A stretch of 64,000 bases of DNA from Paenalkalicoccus suaedae (lineage in GTDB: Bacteria > Bacillota > Bacilli > Bacillales > Salisediminibacteriaceae). The DNA lies in assembly GCF_006965545.2 (NCBI RefSeq), contig NZ_CP041372.2, forward strand, positions 2,976,001 to 3,040,000. The letters run 5' to 3'. Positions 58,013 through 64,000 of this stretch are shown one piece after another. Numbering within the stretch: the stretch's first letter is position 1; every line of letters starts with the position of its first letter. The translations under genes and the position numbers were made by a program. The notes under the pieces are model-generated. The model searched no databases. It saw only the letters and a program-made list of their open reading frames with translations, and had not been told where the DNA came from.

Positions 58013-58429
58013 TCACCTCGTTATCAGCTCGTGCATTTCGGACACAAGTCTGTTTTGTTGATTATAAAACCCGACAGTAACAATAGTGCGTCCTACGTTT
58101 GCCGGCACACATTTCGTTACTGAAGGATAAAGTCTCTCATTATTCCCTTCCACAAATCTTCCATTCTCATCTGATTCAAGAAAATCAAAAAACGAATTCG
58201 ATTCAGGTAATAGATCACATGATTGCGACAAAGCTAACGTATTCTCTCTTTCTACTACTTGATATAAAATGGCCTGGTTTAAATTAGTACGATCTACTTC
58301 CTCTTCCACAGAATTTGCGAACATCGCAGACTGCGTGAAAAAGGTCCCTGCTGCTAAACTAAAGAATCCTAGGATGACGATTGCAGCCAAGATTTCAAGT
58401 AAAGTAAATCCCTGTTCATTTTGTCGCAT
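58013..58429 (-). CDS. Prepilin-like protein (type II pseudopilin family)
   Basis: A 138-residue protein with the prepilin cleavage motif QGFTLLEILAAIVILGFFSL at its N-terminus (cut after Gly, conserved Glu at +5), then a helical stem and a small globular domain with two Cys. The ATG at 58429 follows AGGGTGA; an in-frame GTG 9 nt upstream lies in that site. It is first in a two-gene unit with the PilX-like gene. No prepilin peptidase or assembly ATPase is nearby. Confidence 0.88.
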   Translation of the reverse strand: MRQNEQGFTLLEILAAIVILGFFSLAAGTFFTQSAMFANSVEEEVDRTNLNQAILYQVVERENTLALSQSCDLLPESNSFFDFLESDENGRFVEGNNERLYPSVTKCVPANVGRTIVTVGFYNQQNRLVSEMHELITR

Positions 58430-58505
58430 AACATTCACCCTTTTTGTCCTAAATACTATATACTGTCAGTATACAACTTTTTAGACATTAGAGGTGAAAA
58501 AACGT

Positions 58506-59993
58506 ATGAAAGTCCCTCATTTAAATCAGCGTGGTGTGACATTGGTCGAGGTTTTAGCCACCTTAGTACTATTAACATTCGTCGCAGGTATCGCCTACAG
58601 CTTTTTAATAAATAGTTACACCTTCCAAGAAAGAACGTCCGAACGTGTCAGTATCGTGCAGGAAAGTAACACGTTATCTACCTCGATGCGTCAAATTCAT
58701 GAACAGGGTGGCGACATCTTTTTCACAGAAAACGGACAGCTCCGCGCAGACTCTAGTACTGGTAGAATTCTACACGACGAGCGCACGCGAGTAACGAACC
58801 TTTATGTAGACGGGATTCAAATAGATCCAGGTACTAATTTGTCGATAAACTTTGATCAACACGACATCAAGGCCACTATTTTGAACGGGCAATATGAACA
58901 TACAATAGACACTACGTTGGATCGTTTAAGCTACTTTAGTTATCAAAGTGGAACTCCAGTTGATGATGGTAATGAGGTAACTCCTCCTGATGAGGACACG
59001 GAAGTACCTGAGGAACCAAATGAAGAGCCAGAGACACCTCCTTCTGAAGAGGATATTGATGAAGTTGAATTCCCTAATAACTCTGAGGAGCATGTATACA
59101 TAGATGGAATCTTTAGACATGCTGGCAACAATCAGAAATGTAATTTCACAGGAAATACTAAAACATCTCAGACAGTATTAAACAACCAAAGCGACGGGTT
59201 AGGTCCGTGTGATTACGCCGGTGTTTATAGCGGTAACCTCCTATTTATTAACCAAATTAGATTAGATAGTACCCCTTTTAATGTTGATGGATCATTATAT
59301 CTTAAGAACGGCCTAGCCGAAAATGGAAATAACGCCTCTATTAATGTTACTAATCACGTAGTGAGTTTGAAAGACATTAATTTAAGAGGCTATTCACTAT
59401 TTAATAGAGGACATTTGATCGGTTCTCACAACATAAAAATTGAGAACGCACATTCATTTATTGATATAAAAGGATCTGTAAAAGCAGGTTCACAATTTTA
59501 CTTGGATAGCCCAACGCCTTCTCATATAGCTAGAAATTTAACCGCTAGTAGCCTATCTATTAGAAACCAATCACAATTAAACGTAGGTGGTAATGCAAGC
59601 ATAGCTGGAGACATTCTTTTTAATGCCGGAGGAAGATTGCAAGCTAGCAATGTACAAGCAAGAAATTTAAGTTCACAAAACCAAGCAACATTTAATATAA
59701 GTGGTAATTTGTTGTTACAACAAGAACTAAGTCTAGAAAATAGAGGGAACTATCAGGTAGGAGGGAATCTTTCAGCAAATAATGTTAATTTTAAAAATGG
59801 AGCATCTGTCGAAGTGAGAGGTAATCTCAAAATATCATCAAACCGAAACAGTAATACATTTAATAGCGGTAGGATTTGTGTTTTCGGTAATGCCGATCTC
59901 CACAATAATAACAATTATACTGATACATTAGTTAAAAGTGAGTACTCTTCTTGCGAAAACGTGAATGGTAATGGTATTTTTCTAATCCGCTAA
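58506..59993 (+). CDS. Prepilin-like protein with long beta-helix-like C-terminal domain
   Basis: A 495-residue protein. The prepilin motif RGVTLVEVLATLVLLTFVAG is at residues about 9-28. A helical/globular part continues to about 145, then a strongly acidic Pro/Glu/Asp linker (about 155-195). Residues about 240-480 are short repeats rich in Asn, Gly, Leu and Ser (VGGNASIAGD, VRGNLKISSN), typical of a right-handed beta-helix. The ATG at 58506 follows AGAGGTG; the in-frame GTG at 58494 is in that site. From about 59130 the codons become AT-richer than its 5' part. It is divergent from the other prepilin-like genes. Confidence 0.8.
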   Translation: MKVPHLNQRGVTLVEVLATLVLLTFVAGIAYSFLINSYTFQERTSERVSIVQESNTLSTSMRQIHEQGGDIFFTENGQLRADSSTGRILHDERTRVTNLYVDGIQIDPGTNLSINFDQHDIKATILNGQYEHTIDTTLDRLSYFSYQSGTPVDDGNEVTPPDEDTEVPEEPNEEPETPPSEEDIDEVEFPNNSEEHVYIDGIFRHAGNNQKCNFTGNTKTSQTVLNNQSDGLGPCDYAGVYSGNLLFINQIRLDSTPFNVDGSLYLKNGLAENGNNASINVTNHVVSLKDINLRGYSLFNRGHLIGSHNIKIENAHSFIDIKGSVKAGSQFYLDSPTPSHIARNLTASSLSIRNQSQLNVGGNASIAGDILFNAGGRLQASNVQARNLSSQNQATFNISGNLLLQQELSLENRGNYQVGGNLSANNVNFKNGASVEVRGNLKISSNRNSNTFNSGRICVFGNADLHNNNNYTDTLVKSEYSSCENVNGNGIFLIR

Positions 59994-59997
59994 ACAA

Positions 59998-60040
59998 AAC
60001 CCCCAATGACTCATTCATCCAAGTCACTGGGGGCTTTTCT
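59998..60040. terminator. Shared terminator between convergent genes
   Basis: CCCCCAATGACT - loop - AGTCACTGGGGG (one mismatch) followed by CTTTTCTT on the plus strand. It lies directly at the end of the convergent CAP gene. Confidence 0.85.
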
Positions 60041-61350
60041 TACTTCATAAACGAATAGTTCGTAATAAACTTTTGTGTAAAATACGGTTTGCCGTCTTCA
60101 AATGCAACGCCGACGGATGTCTCGCGGAAGTTTCCTTGAAGCATATTATCTCGGTGTCCTTTTGACTCTAGCAGGTTAAAGTGAGCGTGAATTGGGCTCA
60201 TTTGGCGTCTCGCCAAGTTTTCACCAGCATTTTGGAAAAGGATATCGTGGTTGCGTAAGCGATCGAACGGAGACTCTCCCTTTAAATTTGTATGAGAGAA
60301 GTACTGATTCGTCGCCATGTCTTCACTGTGCGCACGAGCGACAACTTGAGAGGATTCGTGCCATGTTAGTGGCTTGATCCCTTGTCTTTCACGCTCCATA
60401 TTGGTCAGTAAAAACAGCTGTTGCTCATAGCTTTCACGGAGCTCCGGCTTAAATACCCCGTAAAATCCTGTGCTTTGATCCTCAACAGATTTTTTCACTG
60501 CTTGAATTCCCACTACTTTATTTGCTTCGTGCACATCATAAAATACTGTGACGTACATTCCCTTTACTTCGAAGAAATCCCACGTCGGGTCTGCTCCGTA
60601 ATTGTAGTGTAGCCCACTCTTGACCATCCAACGTTTTGGCTCACCCAGCTGTGCTAGTACTTGCTCTCTGGTCGCATTCCCTGCCCCATTTTCGACAGTT
60701 GATGGATAAAAAATAGCGTCAATTTGACCGTTGCGATGTCCTAGCTGATAAAACGAGCTATGCTCCTGCATGTATACGTTCCAAGTAAATGGATACGAGC
60801 TTTTAAACGAATGATCCGGCTGATGCGACGGAAGAGCATCGCCAGGCCAAGCAGGCACCCAGTCAAACAGCTCGCTTGTTTGAATGTCTTTTAGATTCTG
60901 CTCAGCAGATGTATCAATCGGAGTTGTACCTGACTTCTCTGTGATAGAAACCTGGTGATTCTCTGCATCCCACTTCACGTCTGCTCCAAATGCTTCTGAT
61001 ACGAACCGAAGCGGCACATAAACGTGATTGTCTTTCATCTGTGGGTTAACATCTAGCTGTAAGTAACTTCCGCTTACATATGCATCTTTTTTAGATGTCC
61101 ACATTGTCACGGATGTATCACCTTTTTGGGCGTAAACAGAGGCATCTTCTTTCATCCAGTAAACACTTGCGCCTAAATCTTCAAAAATTGCTCGGAGTGG
61201 AACGAAAACTCGGTTTTCAGATATGTATAGGTTCTCCGCGATGTCAGAGTTTTCTTCTCCATTAAATAGGTAAGATATTTCTTCTGCTTGAACCGGCGTT
61301 GCCATTACCAATAGTAGAGCTGCAAAAATTGTCCCAATAAATGCTTTCAT
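60040..61350 (-). CDS. Secreted CAP/SCP-domain protein with stalk domain
   Basis: A 436-residue secreted protein. Signal peptide about 1-22; stalk (copper-amine-oxidase-N-like) domain about 30-140 with VFVPLRAIFEDLG and VYVPLRFVSEAFG repeats; a CAP-associated domain about 165-295; CAP/SCP domain about 305-430 with HSEDMATNQYFSHTN and AGENLA motifs. CAP proteins of spore-formers (YlbC, YkwD types) have unsettled functions. The ATG at 61350 follows GGAGGGG; an in-frame start at 61401 lacks a site. Confidence 0.92.
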   Translation of the reverse strand: MKAFIGTIFAALLLVMATPVQAEEISYLFNGEENSDIAENLYISENRVFVPLRAIFEDLGASVYWMKEDASVYAQKGDTSVTMWTSKKDAYVSGSYLQLDVNPQMKDNHVYVPLRFVSEAFGADVKWDAENHQVSITEKSGTTPIDTSAEQNLKDIQTSELFDWVPAWPGDALPSHQPDHSFKSSYPFTWNVYMQEHSSFYQLGHRNGQIDAIFYPSTVENGAGNATREQVLAQLGEPKRWMVKSGLHYNYGADPTWDFFEVKGMYVTVFYDVHEANKVVGIQAVKKSVEDQSTGFYGVFKPELRESYEQQLFLLTNMERERQGIKPLTWHESSQVVARAHSEDMATNQYFSHTNLKGESPFDRLRNHDILFQNAGENLARRQMSPIHAHFNLLESKGHRDNMLQGNFRETSVGVAFEDGKPYFTQKFITNYSFMK

Positions 61351-61734
61351 TTCTCGTCCCCTCCTTGCAAATGTGTAATTCAATAGATGTAAATGAATCA
61401 ATTGTGTATGTTTCTATTAATTATGACGTTCTTAATACAGTAATGTTACCCTTTTGTTACAAAAATGAAACTTTTATTGCTTTTTTCGTGTTTTATGCAT
61501 TAATTTTACTGAAAATTCAGGTATATTATGGTATAAGGAGAAGTTTTATCCTAAAGTGAAGAATAGTAAAGAGGATATTCTTTGCTTACAGATGAAGATG
61601 TTAGCGCTTGTTTAACACAAACTATGTATATGTTACGTACCTCTTTTTATTACTAGATAACCGCATATTTTGGGTTCTATTAAATTTATTGTGAATTAAC
61701 GCTCCATTGAGAGTGAATAGGAATGTCTCTACTT
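61351..61734. other. Gene-free stretch between the two CAP genes
   Basis: No gene, terminator or repeat recognised; AT-rich. It presumably holds the promoter of the 60040-61350 gene. Confidence 0.4.
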
Positions 61735-61860
61735 TATTGACCGCACTTCTTCTTATTAACCGTTACTTCCTCGTTGTTGATCGCTACTACTTTCTTATTG
61801 ATAGCACGGTCGCTACTGTTGACCACACCGGCTCTAGTAACCGCACTACCACCACTTTAT
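61735..61860 (+). repeat. Looser 21-nt array F (TTGACCGC-like)
   Basis: TTGACC/TTAACC/TTGATC/TTGATA copies start at 61737, 61756, 61777, 61798 and 61819, with weaker copies near 61837 and 61857. Spacings are 19, 21, 21, 21, 18 and 20 nt. Layout is like arrays D and E but the motif differs. Confidence 0.6.
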
Positions 61861-61867
61861 CCATAGC

Positions 61868-61899
61868 AAAATGACCCGCACTAGAATAGGTACGGGTCA
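61868..61899 (-). terminator. Terminator of the second CAP gene
   Basis: Minus strand TGACCCGTAC - loop - GTGCGGGTCA (with a short mismatch) then TTTT. It ends 6 nt beyond the stop codon. Confidence 0.75.
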
Positions 61900-61905
61900 A
61901 AATCA

Positions 61906-63306
61906 TTACTTTGTATAAAACTTTTGTGTGTAGTAAGGGCGGTCTGTTGAAGAGAATGCAACTCCAACGCCAACCTCTTTAAATGTGCTGTTTAATAGAT
62001 TGCGGCGGTGACCCGCTGAATTCATTAAACCTTGGTGTGCGAATATCGAGCTTGACTGTCCTGTTGCAATATTTTCGCCAGCAGTATAGTAAGTAAGACC
62101 GGCTTTGCGCATACGGTCAAAAGGAGATAGGCCTTCTGGCGTCGTATGGCTAAAGTAGCTACGGTTTGCCATATCTGTACTGTGAGCCAACGCAACAGAG
62201 GACACTTGATTATTTAATGTTAATGGAGCTAGTCCAAACTTAACTCGATCTGAATTGATAAGATCGAACAGCTGCCTTGTAAAGCCTTGTCTGAGCGTTT
62301 GATTGCCTGTGCCATAATGTGCACGAAGACTCTCTTCTACGCTCTTATCAATGACTTGAACAGCTGTAACCTGATGCCCACCTGAGAGGTGCAGGTCATA
62401 AAAGACAGTCATATAACCATTATCCACTTGATATAGCTCAAATTCATCAGACTGTCGCTGTTGATAGCGAGAGTTGCCCTTTAGGATGTAAGTAGCTGGC
62501 GTGCCTAAACGCTGCCTTACCTGCGTTTTCGTTTGCCCGATATGAACACCTTCCGGGGTAGATAAATGATTGCTGTTTGTATAAAGAGCGACAACCTTTC
62601 CTTGCTGGATGCCGATCATACGAAACTCGCGATAGTTTTGATGATACGTGTGCCATTGGAACCCATACTCACTTGTTGAAACGTGAACTGGCTGTCCTAG
62701 ACTTTGCGTAACTTTAGATGCTGAATCTCCTAGCGCAATTCCGGAAACTTGAATCGTAGTAGACGATGCGGGCGGTCTGTTCACATTGCCTGATGCTTGC
62801 TGATTACTAGTTGGCGTAGATGGGGTGCCAATAGTAACATTAATACGTTTGCCTTCATCAATAACAGTTGCTACTCGGGTCGACGTGTCCCATTTTGCCT
62901 CTGCGCCAAATGATTCTGATACGAATCGAAGTGGCACATACGTGGAATTACCAAAAATCTGAGGTGCTACATCTAGCGTGACGGCACTTCCGTTGATTAC
63001 TGCTGATCGTGAATCGATCGTAAGAACAATTTCCGAGTTTCCTCTTTTAGCAGTAACGGTTCTTGTGCGGTCATTCCATGCAACCTCAGCTCCCATTTCT
63101 TCGAATATCGATCGAAATGGAATTAATGTGCGAGCATTCTCGATACGTCCACCATTTAACGTAACCGATTCAGCTGCCAATACCCTTGAATCTACCTCAT
63201 AGCTATTTTGCTCCAAAATGTCCTGAACAGGTAGGAACCAAACTAAAGCAACAACGACAAAAAGAATTGTTCGAAATAAAGAACGTCTAGCAAACTTGCT
63301 TTGCAT
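61906..63306 (-). CDS. Secreted CAP/SCP-domain protein with stalk domain, paralogue
   Basis: A 466-residue paralogue of the gene at 60040-61350. Signal peptide/anchor about 1-30 (FRTILFVVVALVWFLPV); stalk domain about 50-160 (LIPFRSIFEEMG, VPLRFVSESFG); a Thr/Ser/Pro linker; CAP-associated domain about 190-315; CAP domain about 330-466 (HSTDMANRSYFSHTT, AGENIA). I chose the ATG at 63306 because it begins a normal signal peptide with AAGGGAG upstream (12-nt spacing). Longer in-frame starts up to 63420 would add a second hydrophobic segment and lack a good site. Start confidence is moderate. Confidence 0.88.
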   Translation of the reverse strand: MQSKFARRSLFRTILFVVVALVWFLPVQDILEQNSYEVDSRVLAAESVTLNGGRIENARTLIPFRSIFEEMGAEVAWNDRTRTVTAKRGNSEIVLTIDSRSAVINGSAVTLDVAPQIFGNSTYVPLRFVSESFGAEAKWDTSTRVATVIDEGKRINVTIGTPSTPTSNQQASGNVNRPPASSTTIQVSGIALGDSASKVTQSLGQPVHVSTSEYGFQWHTYHQNYREFRMIGIQQGKVVALYTNSNHLSTPEGVHIGQTKTQVRQRLGTPATYILKGNSRYQQRQSDEFELYQVDNGYMTVFYDLHLSGGHQVTAVQVIDKSVEESLRAHYGTGNQTLRQGFTRQLFDLINSDRVKFGLAPLTLNNQVSSVALAHSTDMANRSYFSHTTPEGLSPFDRMRKAGLTYYTAGENIATGQSSSIFAHQGLMNSAGHRRNLLNSTFKEVGVGVAFSSTDRPYYTQKFYTK

Positions 63307-63420
63307 GATACTCGTAAACTCCCTTAAGGGCTGCCTCATGAACAGAGGAAGTACGAGTAGCATGAATAATAAAACTTTCTCGCTTACAACGAAACACTGT
63401 TTTAAGACTCCCGTCTCCAT

Positions 63421-63940
63421 GGTGGTTTTGTAAGCAAAATATGAGGTGATCTCGTTACAGTTAGTATACCCGAAAGCTTTTATTTTTGCACCTCATTCGA
63501 ACATTTTTTTCATCCCTTTCTCCTATGTTTTTAAGTATTCTGTTAGAAAAAATGACATATCACCACTCAATTATGAGCAATTACCTACTTTAAGAACTAC
63601 GTAATAAGCATTTATTACCAAATAACCCTTGTACACTATTAATCTATGTTAATGTCAACAAGATGTAAGGGCTACCTGCTCGGTTGTTTCATTCTTTTTA
63701 TCTACTAATGAAAGATTTACTGTTGTTCCTATTTATTTACTAATATGTAATTATAGATCTAACAAATGTGAATAAAGAGCCGGTTAAGAAAAAACTAGTT
63801 TCATGGATTTTAGAGTTTACGGTTAGAAATAATGGCCGTTGGTTCAATTTATGGGTCAAGAGGTTTAATATATCCTAGTAGTTGCGTGGATTTAGAGGTG
63901 AAAAGTGATTTTAGAGTGGTAGGTTGTTTATTTTTGGGAA
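63421..63940. other. Gene-free AT-rich stretch at window end
   Basis: No gene or terminator recognised. It presumably contains the promoter of the second CAP gene. Confidence 0.4.
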
Positions 63941-63992
63941 ATTATGTTCTTTATTTAGAAGTTATGTTCCGCATTCCAAAGATATGGACTTA
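63940..63992 (+). repeat. Phased 20-nt array D4
   Basis: Three copies: TTATGTTCT at 63942, TTATGTTCC at 63962 and ATATGGACTT at 63982, exactly 20 nt apart. It may continue in diverged form outside the window. Confidence 0.75.
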
Positions 63993-64000
63993 ACGTCCTT

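Overview
The window reads as the chromosome of a Gram-positive, flagellated, competence-capable, S-layer-forming member of the Bacillaceae (Alkalihalobacillus-like by gene content; this is an inference from synteny and domains, not a database match). Most genes have clear AGGAGG-type ribosome binding sites. The degS-degU / degV-comFA-comFC-yvyF-flgM-flgN-flgK-flgL-DUF6470-fliW-csrA order is the Bacillus subtilis order.

Layout. (1) 0.4-8.0 kb, minus strand: late flagellar and CsrA operon (yvyF, flgM to csrA) followed by an orphan DegU-like regulator with a degenerate receiver. (2) 8.5-11.6 kb: comFC, comFA, degV. (3) 12.4-16.7 kb: an acidic lipoprotein, degU/degS, then yvyE. (4) 17-18.5 kb: an IS3-family (IS150-type) element that split a terminator hairpin. 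(5) 19.4-30.2 kb: a beta-glucan utilisation island: a secreted GH16 glucanase with SLH anchor, a sugar ABC importer (permeases plus binding lipoprotein), a DUF624 membrane protein, a LacI regulator, a GH1 (phospho-)beta-glucosidase and a ROK kinase. Matching LacI operators and cre-like sites sit at the promoters. (6) 30.4-44.1 kb: an unknown protein beside an XRE regulator, an LCP ligase, tagO, then the S-layer block: csaB, DUF5693, flippase and tagA-like on the minus strand, and secA2 plus slaP on the plus strand. (7) 44.3-64 kb: secreted cell-wall proteins (amidase, SLH-glucosaminidase, SLH-phosphodiester glycosidase, two small SLH proteins, a very large subtilase, two CAP proteins with stalk domains) and a cluster of three prepilin-like proteins, two of them with beta-helix-like tails.

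How the genes fit together: TagO and the TagA-like enzyme start a secondary cell-wall polymer, the flippase and DUF5693 protein may export or modify it, an LCP protein ligates it to peptidoglycan, CsaB pyruvylates it so SLH domains can bind, and SecA2/SlaP secrete S-layer proteins. Several SLH enzymes that would use that anchor are encoded next door and in the glucan island.

The most unusual content is intergenic. Two families of large imperfect hairpins (here called A, 7 copies; B, 6 full copies plus 1 fragment) keep their base pairing while the stem sequences change from copy to copy. Separate AT-rich arrays repeat a short motif at an exact 20-nt or 21-nt period (8.22-8.52, 18.53-18.62, 19.12-19.22, 46.14-46.31, 52.70-52.78, 56.79-56.89, 63.94-64.0 kb, and more loosely 61.74-61.86 kb). 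I do not recognise any of these as a named element. No rRNA, tRNA, riboswitch, CRISPR array or prophage was seen.
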